Shown: positions 35,736 to 44,102 of the stretch, piece after piece
Layout: every line of letters starts with the position of its first letter
Numbering within the stretch: the first letter of the stretch is position 1
Source: Thalassospira sp. MCCC 1A01428
GTDB taxonomy: Bacteria > Pseudomonadota > Alphaproteobacteria > Rhodospirillales > Thalassospiraceae
Reading direction: 5' to 3'
Assembly (NCBI RefSeq): GCF_002115825.1
Contig: NZ_JFJZ01000007.1
Coordinates: 1-64,000, forward strand
DNA length: 64,000 bases
Made by a program: the position numbers and the translations under genes
Notes under the pieces: model-generated
The model's database searches: none
What the model was told of the DNA's origin: nothing
What the model saw: the letters and a program-made list of their open reading frames with translations, nothing else

Positions 35736-37349
35736 ATGTCTGACAAGCGCGTCTATCTCTATGACAGTACCTTGCGCGATGGGCAACAGACCCAGGGCGT
35801 CGATTTTTCAGCCGCGGATAAAACCGCGATTGCCAAGGCACTGGACGAGCTGTCGATTGACTATATTGAAGGCGGTTGGCCCGGCGCAAACCCGACGGAT
35901 GATGCGTTTTTTGCCAGCCCGCCCAAACTTAAAAATTCTCGTCTGACTGCCTTTGGCATGACACGGCGTGCCGGTCGCTCCGCTTCGAACGATCCGGGGT
36001 TGGCCACCCTGATCCAGAATGCGCCGGTGGTGTGCATGGTAGGCAAAAGCTGGGATTTTCAGGTGACCGAGGCGTTAGGCATCGAACTGGATGAAAACAT
36101 CGCGATGATTTCGGAATCGGTCGCGCATGTGAAACAGCATAGCGAGGAAGTGCTGTTTGATTCCGAGCATTTCTTTGATGGGTATAAAGCCAATCGCGAC
36201 TATGCCCTGTCAGCCATTCAGGCGGCTTATGATGCCGGTGCGCGCTGGGTTGTGCTGTGTGATACCAATGGCGGCACCCTGCCAGACGAGATTTTTGACA
36301 TTGTGACCGATGTCTGCACCCGCATCCCCGGAAGCCATGTTGGCATTCATTGCCATAACGATACCGAAAATGCGGTTGCCAATTCGCTGGCGGCGGTCCG
36401 GGCCGGGGCACGGCAAATTCAGGGCACGCTCAATGGTCTTGGGGAACGGTGCGGTAATGCCAACCTGATTTCCATCATCCCGACCCTGATGTTGAAAATG
36501 GGCTATGACGTGGGCATTAGCGCACAGCAACTAACCCAGTTGCGTCGTATTTCGCATATTCTCGATGACCGTCTCAACCGCGAACCAACCCGCCAGGCGG
36601 CCTATGTTGGTGAATCGGCCTTTGCCCATAAGGGCGGTTTGCATGTGTCGGCGGTCGAGAAAAACCCGGCCTGCTATGAACATGTCGAACCCGAAAAAGT
36701 TGGCAATCAGCGCCAGATTCTGGTGTCAGACCAGGCGGGGCGTTCCAATATTCTGGCACGGTTTCGCGAAATTGGTGTCGAGGTTGACCCGAAATCCGAA
36801 GCAGTCGGCAGGCTGGTGGAACTGGTCAAACAGCGCGAATTTGACGGTTATGCTTATGATGGGGCCGAAGCCAGCTTTGAACTGTTAGCCCGCAAGGCGA
36901 TGGGCGAACTTGAACGCTATTTCCGTGTCACATCTTTCCGCGTGATCGACGAACGCCGCTGGGTGGATGAACAGGACGAACAGGTTATCACCATGTCGGA
37001 AGCCACGGTAAAAGTGGTGGTAGGCGACGAACAGTTCATGTCGGTGGCCGAGGGTAACGGCCCGGTCAACGCCCTTGATGCTGCCCTGCGCAAGGTGCTG
37101 TTAACTGTGCCGGAATACCGCGAGGTCATCGCGCCGATCGAACTGATCGATTACAAGGTGCGGATCATAACCCGTGGCGACGGCACCCGTGCGGTTACCC
37201 GCGTGATGATCGAAAGCCGCGATGCCGAAGGCAACAGCTGGGCAACCGTCGGTGTTTCAAGCAACATTATCGAGGCGTCCTATAACGCCTTGCGCGATTC
37301 CATAAGTTACAAGCTGTTTAAAGCCGGGATTCGCAGCCAGCATTCGTGA
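35736..37349 (+). CDS. cimA: citramalate synthase
   Basis: A 537-residue acyltransferase of the LeuA/homocitrate-synthase family, of the type that makes (R)-citramalate from pyruvate and acetyl-CoA on the threonine-independent route to isoleucine. DSTLRDGQQTQGVDF is the N-terminal catalytic motif, GIHCHNDTENAVANSL contains the metal-binding His-x-His, and GTLNGLGERCGNANL the second signature. The C-terminal 150 residues form the LeuA-type allosteric dimer domain, which normally senses isoleucine. The length and the YDSTLRDG context separate it from 2-isopropylmalate synthases. TTGGAA precedes the ATG; the upstream in-frame extension is not conserved-looking. Confidence 0.93.
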   Translation: MSDKRVYLYDSTLRDGQQTQGVDFSAADKTAIAKALDELSIDYIEGGWPGANPTDDAFFASPPKLKNSRLTAFGMTRRAGRSASNDPGLATLIQNAPVVCMVGKSWDFQVTEALGIELDENIAMISESVAHVKQHSEEVLFDSEHFFDGYKANRDYALSAIQAAYDAGARWVVLCDTNGGTLPDEIFDIVTDVCTRIPGSHVGIHCHNDTENAVANSLAAVRAGARQIQGTLNGLGERCGNANLISIIPTLMLKMGYDVGISAQQLTQLRRISHILDDRLNREPTRQAAYVGESAFAHKGGLHVSAVEKNPACYEHVEPEKVGNQRQILVSDQAGRSNILARFREIGVEVDPKSEAVGRLVELVKQREFDGYAYDGAEASFELLARKAMGELERYFRVTSFRVIDERRWVDEQDEQVITMSEATVKVVVGDEQFMSVAEGNGPVNALDAALRKVLLTVPEYREVIAPIELIDYKVRIITRGDGTRAVTRVMIESRDAEGNSWATVGVSSNIIEASYNALRDSISYKLFKAGIRSQHS

Positions 37350-37557
37350 TGAATGCGTTTGTTTGCTGTATCGGGTGGTGTCGTGCGTGCCCGGCGTCGG
37401 CCCTATAGGGTTATGTGTGTGCTGATGCTGGTGCTGCGCGGCAGGAAATGCTAAAGCAGCGCGCAATCACGGGCGGGTTTACCGCCTTTTATGGATTGGT
37501 GCCGGTTATTGGCTGGTGTGTAACGGTGCCGATGAACACTATAGGAGACTTCAGGGG

Positions 37558-38346
37558 ATGAGTGATACCCCAACTGCGGCCCGCCCCGAAACGGCAGGTG
37601 TGGTTAACCCACCCGTTATCATTTTAATTGAACCGCAGCTTGGCGATAATATTGGCAAGGCGGCGCGGGCAATGTTGAATTGCGGGCTGGTGGATTTGCG
37701 GCTGGTGCGCCCGCGCGATGGCTGGCCCAATGAACGGGCAACTGCCAATGCGTCCGGCGCGGATATCGTGATCGACAATACCAGGGTGTTTGAACGCGAA
37801 GAAGACGCGCTGGCCGATTTGAACCGTATTTATGTGACAACTGCACGCACCCGTGATGCTGTTAAACCGGTTTTTACCCCGCGGGGGCTTGCCCCGGAAA
37901 TGCGTGCCAATATTGGCAAGGGCGAAAAAATTGGTGTGATGTTCGGGCCGGAACGCACCGGTGTGCGCAACGAACATATTGCCATGGCGGATGCCGTTGT
38001 TACCGTGCCGCTTAATCCCGGTTTTACCTCGCTTAACCTGGCGCAGGCCGTGCTTTTGATTGGGTATGAGTGGTGGCAGGCCGGGGTCGATGTGCCCGAT
38101 TACCAGATGATGATGAACGATTCGTTCCCCGCCACCCATGACGAGGTTGAACGGATGTTTGTGCATCTGGAGCATGAACTTGATGAATCCGGTTTTTTCC
38201 GTGTCGAGGAAAAGCGACCGGCAATGGAACGCAATATTCGCAATATTTTTACCCGTATCGGTTTGACCCACCAGGAGGTGCAAACCATTCGCGGGATGGT
38301 ATCGGCCATGCGCGGGGCAAAGCATAAACCCAAACCAAAATCCTGA
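37558..38346 (+). CDS. trmJ: tRNA (cytidine/uridine-2'-O-)-methyltransferase TrmJ-like
   Basis: A 262-residue SPOUT methyltransferase that 2'-O-methylates position 32 of tRNA in its characterised relatives. The three SpoU motifs are clear: EPQLGDNIGKAARAMLNCGL near the N-terminus, GVMFGPERTGVRNEHI in the middle, and VTVPLNPGFTSLNLAQAV forming the trefoil knot. The C-terminal 90 residues match the helical TrmJ extension. AGGAG ten bases before the ATG sets the start. It is convergent with the fasciclin gene, and both end at a shared hairpin. Confidence 0.93.
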   Translation: MSDTPTAARPETAGVVNPPVIILIEPQLGDNIGKAARAMLNCGLVDLRLVRPRDGWPNERATANASGADIVIDNTRVFEREEDALADLNRIYVTTARTRDAVKPVFTPRGLAPEMRANIGKGEKIGVMFGPERTGVRNEHIAMADAVVTVPLNPGFTSLNLAQAVLLIGYEWWQAGVDVPDYQMMMNDSFPATHDEVERMFVHLEHELDESGFFRVEEKRPAMERNIRNIFTRIGLTHQEVQTIRGMVSAMRGAKHKPKPKS

Positions 38347-38402
38347 TTGGCCGTTAGACCTGCGGCTGTTTGTGCGCTGAGGCCAGGACATAACCAAAGA
38401 CA

Positions 38403-38430
38403 AAGCCCCCGGAAAATGTTCCGGGGGCTT
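38403..38430. terminator. shared terminator of trmJ and the fasciclin gene
   Basis: Perfect 12-bp stem (AAGCCCCCGGAA with TTCCGGGGGCTT) and 4-base loop between the two convergent genes. T/A runs are short. Confidence 0.8.
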
Positions 38431-38475
38431 GTCATATAGGGCCTGAAAAGGCCGTGTTGTGCGAGGAATGCCAGC

Positions 38476-39087
38476 CTAGTTTGGCATTAACACGGTATCG
38501 ACCACATGGATCACGCCGTTCGACTGCATGACATTGGCCGTGGTAACTTTTGACCAGTTGCCTTTTTCATCGACGATATAAAGCGCACCGTCTTTCATTT
38601 CGGCGGTAATGGTGCCGCCTTCAACGGTGGTCATTTTATACATGCCACCCATCATCATGGCTTTTTCCATCAGGTCCTTGGCGGTCAGTGTGCCCGGCAC
38701 CACGTGATAGGTCAGGATTTTGGTCAGGGTCGGTTTGTTTTCCGGCTTTAACAGGGTGTCGACGGTGCCAGCGGGAAGTTTGTCAAAGGCGTCGTTGGTG
38801 GGGGCAAATACCGTGAACGGGCCGGGGCCAGACAGGGTATCAACCAGGCCCGCAGCTTTGACAGCAGCAACCAGGGTTGTGTGGTCTTTGGAATTGACCG
38901 CGTTTTCAATGATGTTTTTTGACGGATACATCGGCGCACCGCCCACCATCACCACATGTTTTTCGGGGGTCATGGCGGTGTTGGACTTCATCATGTCGTC
39001 TTTGTTCGCGTGCATGTCAGATGAACACGCACCCAGCGCAAGTGCCATTGTCGCGGATGCAATTACCATCATGGAACGAAATTTCAT
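38476..39087 (-). CDS. fasciclin-domain (FAS1) lipoprotein
   Basis: A 203-residue exported lipoprotein. The N-terminus MKFRSMMVIASATMALALG leads to the lipobox LGAC with the lipidated Cys at residue 21. One FAS1 domain follows from about residue 60, with TLVAAVKAAGLVDTL, FTVFAPTNDAFDKLP, LTKILTYHVVPG and the C-terminal SNGVIHVVDTVLMP. FAS1 domains mediate adhesion or act as periplasmic folding modules. The role here is unknown. A Met/Lys-rich stretch between lipobox and domain is probably a flexible tether. Confidence 0.93.
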   Translation of the reverse strand: MKFRSMMVIASATMALALGACSSDMHANKDDMMKSNTAMTPEKHVVMVGGAPMYPSKNIIENAVNSKDHTTLVAAVKAAGLVDTLSGPGPFTVFAPTNDAFDKLPAGTVDTLLKPENKPTLTKILTYHVVPGTLTAKDLMEKAMMMGGMYKMTTVEGGTITAEMKDGALYIVDEKGNWSKVTTANVMQSNGVIHVVDTVLMPN

Positions 39088-39349
39088 GGTCTCGATGTCC
39101 TAAGCTCGTTCGTTCGCGGCTTGTCTTTTTTTATCCTGCGTGTTTCGCCGCGTAACTTCATTATTGTCAAAACGGGTCCCAAGAGCTGATCCGGTTTGAA
39201 CACGCATGGTAAAAATTGTTACGCGGCGACGGGCGAACTGGATTGGAACTTTTGACAAAAAAGTGCAGGGTGCCTCCGCAATGCCGGAAAACGACCGGAA
39301 AAAAGATGCACTCAATCGACCAGACAGGCTGGTTTTCTGCGGTTTCCGT

Positions 39350-39377
39350 TTGACTCGTGCGGATTCATCTCTATATT
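39350..39377 (+). promoter_or_regulatory. housekeeping promoter of rpsD
   Basis: TTGACT (39350-39355) and TATATT (39372-39377) are separated by 16 bases, close to the sigma-70 consensus. It would give a leader of about 110 bases before rpsD. The rest of the 405-base gap upstream (39088-39349) shows nothing recognisable besides the start region of the fasciclin gene. Confidence 0.7.
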
Positions 39378-39425
39378 GCGCCTCACTTCCGAGAAAGCGG
39401 GTCGCGGCAAGGTTCTGCGTCCCCG

Positions 39426-39450
39426 TTCTGCAAACAGCCTGTTTGCAGAA
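39426..39450 (+). promoter_or_regulatory. perfect hairpin in the rpsD leader
   Basis: TTCTGCAAACAG and CTGTTTGCAGAA are perfect 12-base inverted arms separated by one base, 43 bases before the rpsD start. Flanking CCCG and CGGG can extend the structure. There is no T run after it, so a terminator is unlikely. S4 autoregulates its own mRNA in other bacteria, and this could be its binding structure here (inference). Confidence 0.5.
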
Positions 39451-39492
39451 ACTATCGGGACAACAAAGCACTTTTAAAAAAGCGAGTTTACA

Positions 39493-40110
39493 ATGTCGAA
39501 ACGTATTGCTGCCAAGCATAAAATTGACCGCCGCCTTGGTGTAAACCTTTGGGGCCGTTCCAAATCGCCGCTGAACAAGCGCGAATATGCTCCGGGCATG
39601 CACGGCGCAACCCGCCGTAAAAAACCGACCGATTATGGTATCCAGCTGTTCGCCAAACAGCAGCTTAAAGGCTACTATGGTTCGATCTCGGAAAAACAGT
39701 TCCTGCGTTATTTCAAAGAAGCATCGCGTCGCCCGGGTGATACCTCGGAAACCCTGATCGGGATTCTCGAAACCCGTCTGGACGCTGTTGTCTATCGTAT
39801 GAAATTCGTTCCGACCGTGTTTGCTTCACGTCAGTTCGTGAACCATGGCCACGTCCTGGTCAATGGCAAGAAGGTCACCATTCCTTCTTACCTGGTCAAG
39901 GAAGGCGACGTTGTTGAAGTCAAATCGGCTTCGCGCGAAATCCCGATGGTTATGGAAGCTGCAACCCTGGCAGAACGTGACATTCCCGAATATCTCGAAG
40001 TTGACCCGAAAGCCTTCAAAGGTACTTTCGTTCGCGTCCCGAAATTCGCCGAAGTCCCGTACCCGGTTCAGATGCAGCCGAGCCTGGTTGTCGAATTCTA
40101 TTCGCGTTAA
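39493..40110 (+). CDS. rpsD: 30S ribosomal protein S4
   Basis: A 205-residue primary 16S rRNA-binding protein that starts assembly of the 30S body. Family landmarks are the [21 protein letters not shown] start, [30 protein letters not shown] and the S4 RNA-binding domain [18 protein letters not shown] (all read in pieces). It is of the zinc-free alphaproteobacterial type. It stands alone with its own promoter, leader hairpin and strong terminator, not inside a large ribosomal operon, as is usual in this class. Codon use is strongly biased, as expected for a highly expressed gene. Confidence 0.98.
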   Translation: MSKRIAAKHKIDRRLGVNLWGRSKSPLNKREYAPGMHGATRRKKPTDYGIQLFAKQQLKGYYGSISEKQFLRYFKEASRRPGDTSETLIGILETRLDAVVYRMKFVPTVFASRQFVNHGHVLVNGKKVTIPSYLVKEGDVVEVKSASREIPMVMEAATLAERDIPEYLEVDPKAFKGTFVRVPKFAEVPYPVQMQPSLVVEFYSR

Positions 40111-40142
40111 TCTGTTTTACAGGTTTCGCCGAATACAAAAAG

Positions 40143-40175
40143 AAACGCTCGCTGTTTTCAGCGGGCGTTTTTTTT
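40143..40175 (+). terminator. terminator of rpsD
   Basis: A 12-bp stem (AAACGCTCGCTG with CAGCGGGCGTTT, one G-T pair), TTTT loop and a run of T. Confidence 0.93.
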
Positions 40176-40303
40176 GTGCCGGTTATTTGATGGTGTTTGA
40201 TCCATCAGATATGTTCAGGCAAAATGACATATCAAAACGAGGACGACCTCGCCCGGTTCGGGTTTTATATGTTCGGGACGACCCGATAAGATAAGAGGTC
40301 GCC

Positions 40304-40768
40304 ATGCGCACGACACTTGACCGTATCCGCCATACTCTCAGCTTTGAAATTATCGGCCTTGCCATTGTTGCCCCGCTGGGCACGTGGGCGTTTGACATGC
40401 CAATCCATGATATTGGTGTGGTGGCCCTGTTTAGTGCCGTTCTGGCAGCGGTGTGGAACTATGTTTTCAATGTGCTGTTTGACCGCAGCATGATTGCGCT
40501 ATGGGGCAATGTTCACAAAACAGTACCGTTGCGCGTGGCACATGCGGTTTTGTTCGAGGCGGGCTTGCTGGTTGTTTTAATGCCGCTGATCGCCTGGTAT
40601 CTGCATGTCAGCCTGTTGCAGGCTTTTATGATGGATGTATCATTTTCGGCGTTTTATCTGGTGTATGCGTTTGTTTTTAACTGGGCCTACGATGTTTTGT
40701 TCCCGGTGCCACAAGCCCCTTGCAAGAACGGAAAGCAGGCGGGCAACGCAGATAGTACCAACTGGTAA
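40304..40768 (+). CDS. PACE-family efflux transporter
   Basis: A 154-residue four-helix membrane protein of the proteobacterial antimicrobial compound efflux (PACE/AceI) family, which exports biocides or polyamine-like compounds by proton exchange. The duplicated family motifs are present in both halves: RIRHTLSFE and WNYVFNVLFD in the first, RVAHAVLFE and FNWAYDVLFP in the second. The membrane glutamate in helix 1 that couples proton movement in AceI corresponds to the Glu of RIRHTLSFE. It is a single-gene unit between two strong terminators. The natural substrate cannot be inferred. Confidence 0.94.
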   Translation: MRTTLDRIRHTLSFEIIGLAIVAPLGTWAFDMPIHDIGVVALFSAVLAAVWNYVFNVLFDRSMIALWGNVHKTVPLRVAHAVLFEAGLLVVLMPLIAWYLHVSLLQAFMMDVSFSAFYLVYAFVFNWAYDVLFPVPQAPCKNGKQAGNADSTNW

Positions 40769-40788
40769 AACCCGTAAGGACCCAATAA

Positions 40789-40823
40789 AAAACACGCCCG
40801 CGATGTAACGCCGGGCGTGTTTT
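40789..40823. terminator. bidirectional terminator between the PACE gene and grxD
   Basis: A 12-bp stem (AAAACACGCCCG with CGGGCGTGTTTT) and 11-base loop, flanked by A and T runs, between convergent genes. Confidence 0.92.
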
Positions 40824-40848
40824 ATAAATCAGATTCGTAACGCGAAAA

Positions 40849-41184
40849 TCAGGCTGCTGCAGCAACGCCTTTTTCACGCATATGCTGGCCCAGTTCACCA
40901 TTGGCAAACATTTCGCGAATGATATCGCAGCCGCCAACAAATTCGCCTTTGACGTAAAGCTGGGGAATGGTCGGCCAGTTCGAGAAATCCTTGATTCCCT
41001 GACGGATGGCCGGATCGACCAGAACGTTCACGTCCTTGAACGGAACGCCAAGTTCGGCCAGAACCTGCACAACGGCGGCAGAAAAGCCGCATTGCGGGAA
41101 CATGGACGTCCCTTTCATGAACAGAACGACGTCGTTTTCGTCGATATCCTTCTGGATGCGGTCAAAAACCGGATTTTCGGACAT
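40849..41184 (-). CDS. grxD: monothiol glutaredoxin of the Grx4 type
   Basis: A 111-residue monothiol glutaredoxin with active site QCGFS (Cys32). It typically binds a [2Fe-2S] cluster together with glutathione and BolA proteins and delivers clusters or iron signals. [38 protein letters not shown] and the C-terminal [10 protein letters not shown] are family hallmarks (read in pieces). AAGGA eight bases before this ATG selects the start; a longer in-frame extension upstream has no glutaredoxin character. A BolA gene lies on the same strand 1.1 kb upstream, separated by a rarD-type gene. Confidence 0.96.
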   Translation of the reverse strand: MSENPVFDRIQKDIDENDVVLFMKGTSMFPQCGFSAAVVQVLAELGVPFKDVNVLVDPAIRQGIKDFSNWPTIPQLYVKGEFVGGCDIIREMFANGELGQHMREKGVAAAA

Positions 41185-41278
41185 TGCGGGTATCCTTGAC
41201 TGTGATAATTGCGGTACTGCGCACGACCGCCGATATAAATGTTTCTGGTCGAAGATATGGCGCTCTGTGGCGTTTATG

Positions 41279-42187
41279 TCAACTGTTGGCGCGCAACCGG
41301 CGAGCAGTTCGCAAATTGTCCCATGTAAACAGCGCCAGACCACACCAGACAAAAATATATGTAATCAGATGTGCATGGGTAAAGTTTTCGCCAAACAGCA
41401 AAACGGCGACAACCAGCTGCAGGGTCGGATTTATATATTGCATTAATCCCAGCGCCCCGAATTTCATGTTGCGCGCGGCAAAGGCAAACATCACCAGCGG
41501 CACGGTTGTCATAACCCCCAAACCGATCAGCAGGGCGTCATGGCCTGGCCCGGTATGAAGAAACGCCATTTCGCCGTTGCTTTGCAACCAGCCCAGATAA
41601 ATCAGGGCAGCGGGTAGCAGCGTCAGGCATTCAACAAACAGCCCGGCAATCGGGTCGGCGGGAATCATTTTACGCAGCAGGCCATAAAAGCCAAACAGGA
41701 ACGCCAGGCTAAGGGCGATCCAGGGCAGGGTGCCAAAAAAGATCAGCAGGTTTAAAACCCCGGCAGAAACAATAACGACCGATAAAATCTGGATGCGGTT
41801 AAGTTTTTCATTAAGAAAAATCCGCCCTAATACCAGCATGATCAACGGCATGATGTAATAGCCAAGGCTGGCTTCAAGCGCATGTCCATGATTGACCGAC
41901 CAGATATAAATCAGCCAGTTACCGGCAATCAGCAGGCTTGTAATAAATAACAACCCCATCGTGCGGGCCGAACGCAACAGGGTCATCAATGCCGGTTTGC
42001 GGCCCAGCGCAAAAATCAGGATCAGGGTTAAAATGGCGGACCACAGGATACGGTGGCTGAGGATTTCCATCGCATCGGCAAAGCCGACCGCATGAAAATA
42101 GGCACCCGCGACCCCCCAGGTAATAAAGGCAAACAGGCCGGCCAGTGGACCTGCCCCGATCAGGGCTGGTTTGTTCGCGTTCGACAT
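41279..42187 (-). CDS. rarD: RarD-type EamA-family transporter
   Basis: A 302-residue, ten-helix drug/metabolite-type permease of the EamA superfamily. [13 protein letters not shown] near the N-terminus, [16 protein letters not shown] and [20 protein letters not shown] are the RarD subfamily landmarks. In Escherichia coli RarD was linked to chloramphenicol resistance, but its physiological substrate is not settled. The gene sits on the same strand between bolA and grxD. It does not obviously belong with iron-sulfur functions, so the three may simply share transcription. Confidence 0.93.
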   Translation of the reverse strand: MSNANKPALIGAGPLAGLFAFITWGVAGAYFHAVGFADAMEILSHRILWSAILTLILIFALGRKPALMTLLRSARTMGLLFITSLLIAGNWLIYIWSVNHGHALEASLGYYIMPLIMLVLGRIFLNEKLNRIQILSVVIVSAGVLNLLIFFGTLPWIALSLAFLFGFYGLLRKMIPADPIAGLFVECLTLLPAALIYLGWLQSNGEMAFLHTGPGHDALLIGLGVMTTVPLVMFAFAARNMKFGALGLMQYINPTLQLVVAVLLFGENFTHAHLITYIFVWCGLALFTWDNLRTARRLRANS

Positions 42188-42298
42188 ATCAGGTGAACCA
42201 GGGTCAGTTATTGGGGCGTAATCTGGCCCCGGAAACCGGGTGCGTCCGCCCGGTTAAAGGCGGCGCATCGGGCAGGATTTCCGAAAACGAAACGGATT

Positions 42299-42532
42299 TT
42301 ATTCAGGAACCGAGGTTTGCAGCGCCAGAGCGTGCAATTCGTCGCCCATTTTACCCTTCAGGGCCGAATACACCATTTGATGCTGGATTACGCGGGTTTT
42401 GCCACGAAATGCCTCGGAGACAACCATCGCAGCATAATGATCACCGTCGCCGCGCAAATCCTCGATTCGTACCTGCGCATCGGGAAGGGCTTCCTTGATC
42501 ATGCTTTCAATTTCGTGGGCTGCCATCGCCAT
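42299..42532 (-). CDS. bolA: BolA-family protein
   Basis: A 77-residue BolA-like protein, which partners monothiol glutaredoxins in [2Fe-2S] transfer and iron sensing. The family core is complete: IESMIKEALPDAQVRIEDLRGDGDHYAAMVVSEAF and GKTRVIQHQMVYSALKGKMGDELHAL, in pieces, with the conserved C-terminal histidines. The short acidic loop GDGDHY is typical of the BolA2/IbaG group more than of E. coli BolA itself. AGGA eight bases before the ATG at 42532 supports the start. A strong inverted repeat lies just upstream. Confidence 0.93.
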   Translation of the reverse strand: MAMAAHEIESMIKEALPDAQVRIEDLRGDGDHYAAMVVSEAFRGKTRVIQHQMVYSALKGKMGDELHALALQTSVPE

Positions 42533-42550
42533 GTGTATCATCCTTTCTGG

Positions 42551-42588
42551 GGCAAATCCTGTGGCCCGTGCGGGTGGGCGGATTTGCC
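42551..42588 (-). promoter_or_regulatory. inverted repeat just upstream of bolA
   Basis: GGCAAATCC and GGATTTGCC are perfect 9-base arms that enclose a further GCCC/GGGC pair, 19 to 56 bases before the bolA start. It could be a leader hairpin or an operator. The remaining gap up to 42891 has no supported gene. Confidence 0.45.
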
Positions 42589-42891
42589 AATAAATCATTG
42601 TTGGTTCTGGTATATGTTGCGCCACCGGGGCTGTCAATCAAGGCGGGCGGGTTGAATGGTTTTGCAGGCATGTCGCGCCATTGACGGGTGAAGGCCCGGC
42701 GCGTTTGCAGCCAGATATGCGCCATCGGGGCATCATTGCGTTGAATTTTGCCAATCTTTGCGCTATTGCCTTTATCGGCCTTGCAACAGCCAGCCGTTCG
42801 CGCCCGCAAGGGAAGGTGAATGTTGCATTTGAAAATTATCGGTTCCGCGTCGGACCGGCAATGCGAACACCCGGCCTCCTGTCAGGAGACG

Positions 42892-43416
42892 ATGATGCGT
42901 TTACAAAACCCGGTCGAACAAACCCCGCCTGACCAGGCGATGATGAAGCCCGCAGACGGGACTCCGAAAAACTTTTCCAATGATGCGGCTGATGGACTAA
43001 AGGCCCAGGCCAAACGCTTGCGTGCCGCCCTGGCAAACCGGGATGTGATGGTGTCGCACGCCGGTAGCCTGGAGCTGATGGCCCAAAGTTATGGCTTTCG
43101 CGACTGGAATACCGCCCTTGCCATGACGCGGCGTAATTCCACGGCTATCAGTATTGAAGATCTTGGCATTGGCAAACGCTTTGCCGGGTCTTATCTGGGC
43201 CATGCCGTATCGGGCAAAATACTGGGATTAACCCGTACACCTGTCGGTGGCGTGTATCGGATCGAGGTGCACCTTGACCATGCTGTGGATGTGGTGGCCT
43301 CGAAACATTTTAGTGGCTTTCGCCAGCGTATAGCTGCGCGGATCAACAAGGATTGCGAACCGGTTCTGGCATCGGGCCAGCGTGGCCCCGGCCTGTCGGT
43401 TGATTTGTTGTTATAG
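42892..43416 (+). CDS. glyoxalase-related-domain protein of unknown function
   Basis: A 174-residue protein. Residues about 38-75 (GLKAQAKRLRAALANRD, then SHAGSLELMAQSYGFRDWN) match the short helical glyoxalase-related protein domain that often precedes glyoxalase or other domains. The C-terminal 90 residues show alternating strands (IEVHLDHAVDVVASKHFSGF) with no recognised catalytic motif. No reaction can be assigned. AGGAGA lies a few bases before the paired ATG codons at 42892; an upstream in-frame extension lacks a Shine-Dalgarno. The DUF123-type gene follows 17 bases after the stop, suggesting an operon. Confidence 0.8.
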   Translation: MMRLQNPVEQTPPDQAMMKPADGTPKNFSNDAADGLKAQAKRLRAALANRDVMVSHAGSLELMAQSYGFRDWNTALAMTRRNSTAISIEDLGIGKRFAGSYLGHAVSGKILGLTRTPVGGVYRIEVHLDHAVDVVASKHFSGFRQRIAARINKDCEPVLASGQRGPGLSVDLLL

Positions 43417-43433
43417 CGCGGCCAACCTTGCGA

Positions 43434-43904
43434 ATGCTGCTTTTGCCCACCATTGATGACCAAACCCTCCGGCTGCTGCCCAAAGCAGCCGGAGCCTATA
43501 TTTTGCACATTGACGTGAAAGCCGATGTTGTCCTGACTCGGCACCGGTTTGCCGGCAAGGTTATTAAACAGGGGACATATTTTTATTGTGGAAGTGCGCG
43601 CGGCGCTGGTGGCATTGCTGCGCGGGTCAAACGTCATTGTGCCAGCGATAAAAAGCCGCACTGGCATATCGATGCCCTGACAATAATGCCGGTTGGCAAG
43701 GTTATGTCGGTTTTGGCAGTGCCGAACGGCAATGAATGCGATTTATGCCGCTGGTTACGTGAACAATTTTTACTTGCGGTTCCTGTTCCCGGTTTCGGCA
43801 GTTCTGACTGTGCGGTATGCCCCGCACATTTGCTGGCAGTTCCAGGGGGAGCCTTAATGGCGGTTAACATATTGAACAGCATCAAAAATACCTCTTCCGT
43901 CTGA
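43434..43904 (+). CDS. stand-alone DUF123 (GIY-YIG-like) protein
   Basis: A 156-residue protein matching DUF123, a GIY-YIG-like domain usually found fused to endonuclease III in archaea. The diagnostic pieces are AGAYILHID, GTYFYCGSARGAGGIAARVKRH, KPHWHIDAL, ECDLCRWL and PGFGSSDC (read in pieces). The GAY and YFYCGSA elements correspond to the GIY and YIG strands, with a following Arg. It has no fused glycosylase. Nuclease activity is unproven for the family. It starts at an ATG two codons after a TTG and probably forms an operon with the preceding gene. Confidence 0.85.
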   Translation: MLLLPTIDDQTLRLLPKAAGAYILHIDVKADVVLTRHRFAGKVIKQGTYFYCGSARGAGGIAARVKRHCASDKKPHWHIDALTIMPVGKVMSVLAVPNGNECDLCRWLREQFLLAVPVPGFGSSDCAVCPAHLLAVPGGALMAVNILNSIKNTSSV

Positions 43905-43916
43905 GTTGAAGGGAAA

Positions 43917-44102
43917 ATGTTCGATGTTGTTTTATGGTACTCCCTGTTTATGATCGTCGGGTATGGTCTGTATCTGTTCGTAATTGATCCGGATGGATGG
44001 AAACGCGATAGTGGTGCGGTGCCGAAGGTTTATTTCCCGGATCATTTTGCGGTTTCGGGTGGCGTTTTAATTTCTGTTAGGCCTGATACATGCTTGAACT
44101 GA
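43917..44102 (+). CDS. possible small membrane protein
   Basis: A 61-codon frame with one hydrophobic segment (VVLWYSLFMIVGYGLYLFVI, residues about 4-23) followed by a polar tail. AAGGG lies only three bases before the ATG, which is rather close. Its end overlaps the start of the membrane-bound AraC gene by 13 bases. It could be a real small gene coupled to that regulator, or a chance frame. No homologue is recalled. Confidence 0.35.
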   Translation: MFDVVLWYSLFMIVGYGLYLFVIDPDGWKRDSGAVPKVYFPDHFAVSGGVLISVRPDTCLN

